A stretch of DNA of 6,249 nt from Chloroflexota bacterium (GTDB lineage Bacteria; Chloroflexota; Anaerolineae; Anaerolineales; UBA11579). The first letter of the stretch is position 1. Each line of letters opens with the position of its first letter. The translations under genes were made by a program, and so were the position numbers. The notes beneath the pieces are model-generated. The model was not told the DNA's origin and made no database searches. It saw only the letters and a list, made by a program, of their open reading frames with translations. Where the stretch lies: positions 11,346 through 17,594 of the forward strand of contig DNGN01000016.1 in assembly GCA_003486225.1 (NCBI GenBank), in the 5' to 3' direction. Below, piece by piece: positions 1 to 5,158 of the stretch.

Positions 1-923
1 CCCACGGCAAAGCCAACCCCACCGACCGGCTCGCCGCCCATATCCCCTACCAGATTGTCATAGCGGCCGCCGCCGAAGATGGCGCGGTAATCCCCTGAGG
101 TATCCCAGGCTTCAAATACGGTACCCGTATAGTAGACCAATCCGCGGATGATGTGTGGGGCAAAGCGCACATACTCGCGAATGCCATACGAATCGAGAGA
201 TTTGAACATCCGCACCAGTTCATCCGATTCTCGCCAAACCTCATCATCCTGGATCAGCTGCTCGACACCCGCCACCTGGCCCGCGGACAGGCCGATCTCC
301 GCCGCATAATCCAGCCAGCTTTCTTGGCTCATCTTATCGCGCCGGTCAATCAGGTTGAACACCTCGGCTCGTTTCTCAGGCAGGATTTCCAAGCCAGAGA
401 GCTTGGCATCCATTAATTTGCGGTTGTTGACCAGGATCTGCACTTCGTCTGGCTGCAGACCAACCTCTTTGAGGAAGGTTGCCGCAATCGCCACCAGTTC
501 CGCATCCGCCTCGGGGGAATCATCCCCAATCATATCGATATTCCATTGGAAAAATTCACGCGTGCGACCTTTTTGCGGTCTCTCGTAGCGCCAGAAGGGT
601 CCAAAAGACCACCAGCGCAGCGGGAAAGTCAGCTGCGGCTGGCGGGCGGCCACCATGCGTGCCAAAGTGGGCGTCAGTTCCGGCCGCAGGGTGAGCTTGT
701 CCCCACCCCGATCTTCAAACACGTAAGACTGCTTTTCCACGATCTCTTCGCTCGATTTGGCGATATACAGCTCAAAGCTTTCCAGGATCGGTCCTTCATA
801 TTCGCTATAGCCAAAGGCCTCGCTCACCTTGCGCATTTTCTGGTACAACCAGGAGCGCACCCCCATCTCTTCCGGATAGTAATCACGGGTGCCTTTGACA
901 GATCGGATCACATTTCGTGCCAT
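1..923 (-). CDS. hisS: Histidyl-tRNA synthetase, N-terminal part (runs off the window)
   Basis: Class II aminoacyl-tRNA synthetase that charges tRNA-His with histidine using ATP, in the cytoplasm. Reading from the ATG at 923-921 gives 307 full codons plus two bases. Visible motifs, in order, are: the N-terminal VKGTRDYYPEE (9-19); the motif 1 region with EEIVEKQSYVFEDRGGDKL and RPELTPT (about 59-86); motif 2 FGPFWRYERPQKGR (108-120), with the ATP-contacting Arg112; the histidine-specific RGLVYYTGTVFE (260-271); and FGGGRYDNLV (283-292). The reading frame leaves the window inside motif 3 (VGGVGFAVG). About 115 residues, including the anticodon-binding domain, should therefore lie outside, given the usual length of about 420-430. 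RPELTPT differs from the RPEGTA of E. coli and resembles the archaeal-like branch (recalled, not searched). RGLVYY has Val where E. coli has Asp. A GAAGGA (941-936) lies 12 nt before the start, which is a little far for a Shine-Dalgarno. Family assignment is very secure. Confidence 0.97.
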   Translation of the reverse strand, partial: MARNVIRSVKGTRDYYPEEMGVRSWLYQKMRKVSEAFGYSEYEGPILESFELYIAKSSEEIVEKQSYVFEDRGGDKLTLRPELTPTLARMVAARQPQLTFPLRWWSFGPFWRYERPQKGRTREFFQWNIDMIGDDSPEADAELVAIAATFLKEVGLQPDEVQILVNNRKLMDAKLSGLEILPEKRAEVFNLIDRRDKMSQESWLDYAAEIGLSAGQVAGVEQLIQDDEVWRESDELVRMFKSLDSYGIREYVRFAPHIIRGLVYYTGTVFEAWDTSGDYRAIFGGGRYDNLVGDMGGEPVGGVGFAV

Positions 924-973
924 AACTTTTTTATTTCCTTCAATGTGTTGATGATTGCAAACCTAACCCTGTC

Positions 974-979
974 ATTTTA
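974..979 (-). promoter_or_regulatory. Candidate -10 box for hisS
   Basis: On the minus strand this reads TAAAAT, about 50 bases before the hisS start, and would give a leader of roughly 45 nt. No convincing -35 hexamer is seen at 16-18 bp spacing (TAATCC is the nearest). The leader is too short for a T-box riboswitch, which controls hisS in some Firmicutes. The box overlaps an inverted repeat (977-994). Confidence 0.4.
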
Positions 980-994
980 ACATAAGTTTGTTAA
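977..994. repeat. Inverted repeat TTAACA-N6-TGTTAA over the hisS -10 region
   Basis: TTAACA (977-982) and TGTTAA (989-994) are perfect reverse complements separated by 6 bases. The dyad overlaps the proposed hisS -10 box, where a repressor site would be expected. AT-rich promoter DNA produces such short dyads by chance, so an operator role is only a possibility. Confidence 0.35.
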
Positions 995-1073
995 GCGGAT
1001 TATGCCCTGGCCCCCTCCATTCCGGGTGGAAAATCCCAGCAAAAAAGTGACTGTTTTTTTGAAATTAAAAAAC

Positions 1074-1082
1074 TGGTACAAT
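1074..1082 (+). promoter_or_regulatory. Extended -10 promoter of the alpha/beta hydrolase gene
   Basis: TGGTACAAT matches the extended -10 form TGnTATAAT with one mismatch in the hexamer. A T-rich stretch lies at -35 spacing (about 1054-1060) but is not a true TTGACA. Transcription would start near 1089. That makes the upstream GTG codon at 1103 a poor start, since its Shine-Dalgarno would sit at the very 5' end, and favours ATG 1118. Confidence 0.5.
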
Positions 1083-1105
1083 ATCAACTGGAGGTTGAGC
1101 GTGTG

Positions 1106-1111
1106 AGGAGG
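1106..1111 (+). promoter_or_regulatory. Ribosome binding site AGGAGG that sets the hydrolase start
   Basis: A perfect AGGAGG lies 6 nt before ATG 1118. It sits inside the five codons that would be added by starting at GTG 1103, so it argues for the ATG. Confidence 0.7.
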
Positions 1112-1117
1112 AACTCA

Positions 1118-1882
1118 ATGCCAACGGCAGGTGAGATCTATTATTTCAGTTCAAAAAATGGAGATAAGCGGCCAGCACTCATTTTGATCCATGGTGCAGG
1201 GGGCATGCATTTACATTGGCCCTACAATCTGCGTCGACTTAATGACTTCCAGGTATTTGCACCTGACCTTCCCGGGCACGGAAAATCCGAAGGCCTTGGC
1301 AAGCAGTCAGTCGAGCGCTACGCAGACGACCTCGCCATCTGGATGGAGCATATCGGCATCCAAAAAGCGGTCATCGCCGGCCATTCGATGGGCGGCGCAA
1401 TTGCCCAGACCATGGCTACCAGGTATGCCGAAAAGGTCAGCGCCCTGATCCTGATCGCCACCGGGGCCAGGCTGGCCGTCAACCCAAGTTTGCTCGAAAA
1501 ACTCTCCATTCCCTCCAGCACCCCTTCCGCCATCGACCTGATCCTGAAATGGTCCTGGTCACCCGGCACAAAAAGCAAACTGATCGAAAGAGCCAGGGAG
1601 CAAATGCTCGGCATGCGCTCTGCCGTAATTTACGGGGATTATCTGGCTTGCTCCAAGTTCGACCTGACGGGCAAGTTAGGCAAGATCAGTGTGCCGACCC
1701 AGGTGATCGTGGGAGACAGCGACAAGATGACCCCGCTCGATCTGAACAAACAGCTAACATCCGGGATCAAAAATTCTCAGCTAACGGTTATCCCCAACGG
1801 CGGGCACATGGTCATGCTGGAAAAACCAGACCCAGTCGCCAATGCAGCGTTTAATTTTCTCCAATCGCTCTCTCTCGCTTAA
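1118..1882 (+). CDS. Alpha/beta hydrolase fold protein, substrate unknown
   Basis: A 254-residue soluble protein with no signal peptide or membrane segment, so probably a cytoplasmic esterase- or lipase-like hydrolase. The catalytic triad is complete: nucleophile Ser90 in the elbow GHSMGG, acid Asp202 (or Asp200) in VGDSDKMTP, and His230 in PNGGHMVMLEKPD. The oxyanion-hole motif IHGAGG is at 24-29, and DLPGHGKSEG (50-59) is the usual strand-4 loop. Residues about 120-180 form the variable cap, which decides substrate and cannot be read from motifs. An in-frame GTG at 1103 would add five residues. ATG 1118 is preferred because AGGAGG lies 6 nt before it and the probable transcription start is near 1089. 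The gene is monocistronic, divergent from hisS, and followed by a terminator. Similar folds include BioH-type esterases, haloperoxidases and meta-cleavage hydrolases, and nothing here separates them. Confidence 0.92.
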   Translation: MPTAGEIYYFSSKNGDKRPALILIHGAGGMHLHWPYNLRRLNDFQVFAPDLPGHGKSEGLGKQSVERYADDLAIWMEHIGIQKAVIAGHSMGGAIAQTMATRYAEKVSALILIATGARLAVNPSLLEKLSIPSSTPSAIDLILKWSWSPGTKSKLIERAREQMLGMRSAVIYGDYLACSKFDLTGKLGKISVPTQVIVGDSDKMTPLDLNKQLTSGIKNSQLTVIPNGGHMVMLEKPDPVANAAFNFLQSLSLA

Positions 1883-1910
1883 CCATCCACTCCACGCAAA
1901 TTTATTAAAC

Positions 1911-1933
1911 AGGTCCGCAGGGCCTTTCTTTTT
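1911..1933 (+). terminator. Intrinsic terminator after the hydrolase gene
   Basis: AGGTCC (1911-1916) and GGGCCT (1920-1925) pair as a 6-bp stem with one G-T wobble and a GCA loop. The stem is followed by the T-rich tract TTTCTTTTT (1925-1933). It begins 28 bases after the stop codon, so the phosphatase gene downstream needs its own promoter. Confidence 0.65.
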
Positions 1934-1958
1934 GGGTTGGGGGGGATTTTGCATGGCT

Positions 1959-1968
1959 GCAGGCCTGC
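1959..1968. repeat. 10-bp perfect palindrome GCAGGCCTGC
   Basis: A self-complementary decamer in the gap before the phosphatase gene. Its right half shares bases with the left arm of the hairpin at 1965-1992, so the two could not fold at once. It may be chance. Confidence 0.3.
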
Positions 1969-1992
1969 TCTCAGATTAGTACCAAAGAGCAG
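1965..1992. repeat. Inverted repeat CTGCTCT-N14-AGAGCAG upstream of the phosphatase
   Basis: CTGCTCT (1965-1971) and AGAGCAG (1986-1992) are perfect 7-bp reverse complements with 14 bases between. The centre lies about 50 bp before the proposed -10 box, a position used by activators. No T-run follows, so it is not a terminator. It does not resemble the E. coli Pho box. Confidence 0.4.
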
Positions 1993-2026
1993 TGCCCATC
2001 TAGCTACAAATTTCAATAAACTGCGC

Positions 2027-2032
2027 TAAAAT
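2027..2032 (+). promoter_or_regulatory. Candidate -10 box of the phosphatase gene (leaderless transcript)
   Basis: TAAAAT ends only 6 bases before ATG 2039, so transcription would begin at or next to the start codon. No Shine-Dalgarno is visible before this ATG (the preceding bases are CAGGCC), which fits a leaderless mRNA. The -35 region (around 2004-2009, CTACAA) is weak. Confidence 0.45.
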
Positions 2033-2038
2033 CAGGCC

Positions 2039-3361
2039 ATGAAAATATGCCAGCCCATTGCCATCCTTCTGAGCCTGCTCGTATTGAGCAGCTGCCTGGC
2101 TGTTCCAGCCCAGGTTGCCGCGCCATCGCCTTCCCCTCTGGCAACGGAGAACCTTCCCACGGAGACGGGCATCATTCCCCAAGAACCTGAGGCAAGCCTT
2201 ACGCCTCCTCCTGAAGCAAGCCCCACCACCGCGCTCACGGCAACCGATCCACCGCCCACCCCCACCGCAGAACCTGCTGGCCCTCCCGGGATCATCTTAT
2301 TCATCGGTGACGGTATGGGCGCCATTCATCGCCAGGCCGCAACCTGGCTGGTGTCAGGAAAAGGCGGGCTTTTGGTGATGGACAATATGCCCGTCCACGG
2401 CCTGGCGCAGACCGCCTCCGCCAGCAACCAGGTCACTGACTCAGCCGCATCTGCCACAACCATGGCCACCGGCCAGCTCACCTACAATGGTTTCGTGGGG
2501 GTAGATCCATCCAACAACCCCCTCAGCACCATCCTGGAACTGGCTCAGGTCAAGGGATGGTCGGTCGGGCTGGTGACCACCGTTCAGCTGGCACATGCCA
2601 CTCCGGCGGCTTTTGCTTCCCACTTCCCTGACCGCTCCAACATGCCTGAGATTGCCCGCCAGATCATGGCACACGATATTCAAGTCCTGATGGGGGGTGG
2701 TGAGGATCACTTTTTCAGCACCGCCGAAGACGGCTGCTTCCCAGGAAAGGGGCTGCAGAAAGCAGGCAATGACCTGGTGGCACAGGCCGTGGAAGCCGGC
2801 TACACCTACGTCTGCACAGCTGAAGCACTCCAGGCCATCGATCCAACCCAGGAGGACTATCTGCTGGGGTTGTTCGGCGGAGGAGAGATGAAACCGCCCT
2901 TCAATCCCCCCCTGTCACAGATGACCCAGACCGCCATCCAGATCCTCTCGCAGGATCCGGATGGGTTTTTCCTGATGGTTGAAGCCGGACAGATCGACTG
3001 GGCAGCCCACTCAAATGAAGCCCGGCAGACCATGCAGAACACGGTCAGCCTGGATTCGGCCGTGGCGATGGCGCAGATTTATGCCCTGGGAAACCCCAAC
3101 ACCCTGATCATTGTCACCGCAGACCATGAAACCGGCGGCATGCGCCTCAACCAGGACGGTGCCGGTTCCTACAGGCAAGATGGGCCTTTCAGCATGCCAA
3201 GTGGAGAATCATTCTGGGTGGACTGGAGCACCACCAGCCATACTGCTGACCTCATCCCCGTCACCGCTCAGGGGCCGTATGCAGAAATGCTGGCGGGAGA
3301 ATATCCCCTGACCCAAATTTTTGAAACGATGTCCACCATGCTCTTTATGTCCGTACCCTGA
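2039..3361 (+). CDS. Lipoprotein alkaline phosphatase (PhoA family)
   Basis: A 440-residue extracytoplasmic enzyme that should remove phosphate from phosphomonoesters. Residues 1-19 are a lipoprotein signal ending in the lipobox LSSC, with Cys19 lipidated. Residues about 20-83 are a Pro/Thr/Ser/Ala-rich spacer. The catalytic domain follows. Compared with E. coli PhoA: Asp91 in IGDGMG (Asp51); Ser135 in TDSAASAT, the phosphorylated nucleophile (Ser102); Thr188 in HATPA (Thr155); Arg199 (Arg166); Glu315 in VEAGQID (Glu322); Asp320 and His324 (Asp327, His331); Asp362-His363 in TADHETGG (Asp369-His370); and His401 in SHTAD (His412). All zinc and magnesium ligands are therefore present, except that His186 replaces E. 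coli Asp153 and Trp321 replaces Lys328. Cys233 and Cys259 could form a disulfide. The gene stands alone and converges on the peptidase gene. Assignment is secure; the natural substrate and phosphate control are not shown. Confidence 0.95.
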   Translation: MKICQPIAILLSLLVLSSCLAVPAQVAAPSPSPLATENLPTETGIIPQEPEASLTPPPEASPTTALTATDPPPTPTAEPAGPPGIILFIGDGMGAIHRQAATWLVSGKGGLLVMDNMPVHGLAQTASASNQVTDSAASATTMATGQLTYNGFVGVDPSNNPLSTILELAQVKGWSVGLVTTVQLAHATPAAFASHFPDRSNMPEIARQIMAHDIQVLMGGGEDHFFSTAEDGCFPGKGLQKAGNDLVAQAVEAGYTYVCTAEALQAIDPTQEDYLLGLFGGGEMKPPFNPPLSQMTQTAIQILSQDPDGFFLMVEAGQIDWAAHSNEARQTMQNTVSLDSAVAMAQIYALGNPNTLIIVTADHETGGMRLNQDGAGSYRQDGPFSMPSGESFWVDWSTTSHTADLIPVTAQGPYAEMLAGEYPLTQIFETMSTMLFMSVP

Positions 3362-3367
3362 CCGCGA

Positions 3368-4939
3368 TCATTCCAGAGCATAGACCCACCCGGAAAACCA
3401 GCCGCCTAAATCACAGCCGCAAGCTTTTTCCAGGGCCTGGCGGACGCCCTCGGTGGTCGCCACCTGCCACTGGTGTTGTTGGTAATACCCTCGCAGTCCT
3501 TCCAGCAGCACATCCCTTCCCAGGTCCGCCTCCAACTGCCGATAAAATATAGGCCCGCGCCCGTAAATGATGGCGCTGTATTCTCTGCCTTCGTACTTAT
3601 CGGCCGTCAGCCCGAGCGGTATGTCCTCGTTTTCCACCTGTGCCCAGCGGTCTTCCCAATTTGTTTCCAGCGCGCTTCCAGCCCCGTCCCCATACCGCTC
3701 AACAAAATACTGCTGGGTTATAAACTGGGTCAGGGCTTCATCTACCCAGGGTTCCGACTGCTGGTTGTTCCCCACCACGTTATAAAACCATTGGTGCCCG
3801 ACCTCATGCACAACCACCGTCTCGAGCATTGCCTGGTTCGGTACCCCATAGGTAAATCCACCTTCTTCATACAGTTCATAAAGAATCCCGAAAATTCCGG
3901 GGTATTCAATGCCCAGGGCCATCATGGGTGAACTGAGCAGGTCCAGCTCGCGGTAGGGATAGGGGCCAAACAGGTCGCTGAAAGTCTCGAGCGCTTGGAT
4001 GGCGTCCTGAAGTGCATACCGCTGGTGGGTTTGGTATCCTTCCAGCGCATAGCTGTTGACCTGGATGCCGTTCCATTCTTCGGAAAGGACGCTGAAGGAT
4101 GGGCTTCCCGCCAGGTAAAAATCTCTCGCCGGGCCTGCCGCAATCGTCAGGGTCTGCATCCCATCGTTGATAGATTCGTCCACCACGGAACCGCTGGCTG
4201 CCAGGACCAGTTCTGCTGGGGCCCGCACCTCCACCAGATAAAAACTGGCATCATTGGCGGTCAGGTCTCCATTCTGGTACGGCCGGTGAGCATACCAGCT
4301 ACCCTGATCATATGCCGGGATCATCGGGTAGAACGTATCCAAGACCAGGATATTCTCAAAGTACCCTAACAACCCGTAATTTCCCCCCATGGTCTCGGGC
4401 AGTTGCAGCTGGTAATCCATACTGATCACCACTGCATCAGCCGGGTTGAGCGGTTCTTCCAGGGCGACCCGCAGGGAAGTTTGATCGCTTTCCAGGGTTG
4501 AGGCTGCAGGCTGCCCATCCAACAGCACGTTCTGAACGGTCAGCTGCCCGCCAGCATAGTTGGGGAACAGGCGGAAGTACACTTCTTCCAACGGCACCGT
4601 CTCGTGGTTGATATAGCGCACTTCCAGGGAGCCTGTCAGCATTTCCGTCATGTTCTCGGGAATGGTGAGCCAGATATGATAGACACTCGCCTGAGGCAAT
4701 GCATCCAGGAACTGCTGGCCAGAAGGGTTAAGGTTCTGGGCATATAAGGTGCGGTCATCCCACTTGCTGGCTGGGGGTGCCTTTAGGCTGGGGGTGGGAC
4801 TTGGGGTTGCCTGCTCGTCAGCCTGGTTTGCAGAGGCGTTCAATTCTGCCTCGGGCCCCCCTCCCTGGCTGGCTGAGCAAGCCGCCAGCAGCAAAATAAT
4901 GATCAAGAAACCCAAACTACGCCATCCGATCGACATCAT
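3368..4939 (-). CDS. M1-family zinc metallopeptidase, lipoprotein
   Basis: A 523-residue gluzincin peptidase predicted to act outside the cytoplasm, probably trimming peptides. Residues 1-21 form a lipoprotein signal with lipobox LAAC (Cys21). An Ala/Ser/Pro/Thr-rich spacer runs to about residue 58. A beta-rich N-terminal domain (about 85-280) precedes the catalytic domain. That domain holds HEVGH (378-382) and, 18 residues on, Glu401 in WVDEALTQF, giving the zinc ligands His378, His382 and Glu401 with Glu379 as catalytic base. GIEYPG (343-348) sits where aminopeptidases have GxMEN, a common variant in bacterial M1 proteins. Tyr459 in IIYGRG is the likely transition-state tyrosine. The protein ends soon after, so it lacks the long C-terminal helical domain of PepN-type enzymes. 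Two adjacent ATGs exist (4939, 4936). AGGAGG lies 1 nt from the first and 4 nt from the second, so 4936 may be the real start. Exo- versus endopeptidase activity is uncertain. Confidence 0.93.
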   Translation of the reverse strand: MMSIGWRSLGFLIIILLLAACSASQGGGPEAELNASANQADEQATPSPTPSLKAPPASKWDDRTLYAQNLNPSGQQFLDALPQASVYHIWLTIPENMTEMLTGSLEVRYINHETVPLEEVYFRLFPNYAGGQLTVQNVLLDGQPAASTLESDQTSLRVALEEPLNPADAVVISMDYQLQLPETMGGNYGLLGYFENILVLDTFYPMIPAYDQGSWYAHRPYQNGDLTANDASFYLVEVRAPAELVLAASGSVVDESINDGMQTLTIAAGPARDFYLAGSPSFSVLSEEWNGIQVNSYALEGYQTHQRYALQDAIQALETFSDLFGPYPYRELDLLSSPMMALGIEYPGIFGILYELYEEGGFTYGVPNQAMLETVVVHEVGHQWFYNVVGNNQQSEPWVDEALTQFITQQYFVERYGDGAGSALETNWEDRWAQVENEDIPLGLTADKYEGREYSAIIYGRGPIFYRQLEADLGRDVLLEGLRGYYQQHQWQVATTEGVRQALEKACGCDLGGWFSGWVYALE

Positions 4940-4940
4940 C

Positions 4941-4946
4941 CCTCCT
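4941..4946 (-). promoter_or_regulatory. Ribosome binding site AGGAGG of the peptidase gene
   Basis: A perfect AGGAGG on the minus strand, 1 nt before ATG 4939 and 4 nt before ATG 4936. The spacing favours the second ATG, a change of one residue. Confidence 0.7.
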
Positions 4947-4972
4947 TATAAGAGAACCCAATTGAACCTTCA

Positions 4973-5001
4973 CGTATATATTCTATGCTGATTCCTGTCA
5001 C
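4973..5001 (-). promoter_or_regulatory. Candidate promoter of the peptidase gene
   Basis: On the minus strand GTGACA (5001-4996), one mismatch from TTGACA, is followed after 17 bp by TATACG (4978-4973). TATATA at 15-bp spacing is an alternative -10. The leader would be about 27 nt and would contain the Shine-Dalgarno. Confidence 0.45.
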
Positions 5002-5006
5002 GGAAT
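4991..5006. repeat. Inverted repeat ATTCC-N6-GGAAT over the peptidase -35 box
   Basis: ATTCC (4991-4995) and GGAAT (5002-5006) are perfect reverse complements, and the six bases between them are exactly the proposed -35 hexamer. The position fits a repressor site, but 5-bp arms are short enough to be chance. Confidence 0.35.
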
Positions 5007-5014
5007 ATGAAATT

Positions 5015-5026
5015 AGGATGAATCCT
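5015..5026. repeat. Inverted repeat AGGAT-GA-ATCCT in the divergent promoter region
   Basis: A near-continuous dyad of two 5-bp arms around GA. It lies just upstream of the peptidase promoter and about 70 bp before the DUF4349 gene promoter, so a bound protein could affect either gene. Confidence 0.35.
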
Positions 5027-5095
5027 GCTCCAAGCCTGCTGGGGGTGATCCAGGGGAACCAAAAATCCTTTCCTGACGTCTAAAAGGTACGCAGA

Positions 5096-5124
5096 TTGCA
5101 CGCCGTAAGAATATCTGCTACACT
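5096..5124 (+). promoter_or_regulatory. Promoter of the DUF4349 gene (-35 TTGCAC, extended -10 TGCTACACT)
   Basis: TTGCAC (5096-5101), a 17-bp spacer and TACACT (5119-5124) preceded by TG (5116-5117) make a good sigma-70-type promoter. Transcription would start near 5131. The TTG at 5096, which would extend the frame by 21 codons, is thus part of the promoter and not a start codon. Confidence 0.6.
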
Positions 5125-5146
5125 GAATTCAATCATCGTGGAGAAG

Positions 5147-5152
5147 AAGGAG
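5147..5152 (+). promoter_or_regulatory. Ribosome binding site AAGGAG of the DUF4349 gene
   Basis: AAGGAG lies 6 nt before ATG 5159, an ideal spacing, within a purine-rich leader. It decides the start against the in-frame TTG at 5096. Confidence 0.7.
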
Positions 5153-5158
5153 AAGAAA

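Noticed and set aside
924..970. T-box riboswitch or other long leader before hisS.
   Set aside because: The leader from the proposed -10 is only about 45 nt, with no T-box sequence or specifier-loop structure.
546..980. A 144-codon plus-strand frame over the hisS start.
   Set aside because: It lies opposite a clear hisS coding region with intact class II motifs and has no Shine-Dalgarno or recognisable domain.
1934..1945. G-rich run GGGTTGGGGGGG as a G-quadruplex.
   Set aside because: Only three GGG tracts can be drawn from it, and four are needed for an intramolecular quadruplex.
2039..3361. Pho-box control of the phosphatase.
   Set aside because: No direct repeat resembling the known PhoB-type half-sites was found before the gene; the family alone does not prove phosphate regulation.
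5096..5158. N-terminal extension of the DUF4349 protein from TTG 5096.
   Set aside because: The TTG is part of a -35 hexamer, the predicted RNA start is near 5131, and ATG 5159 has AAGGAG at ideal spacing.
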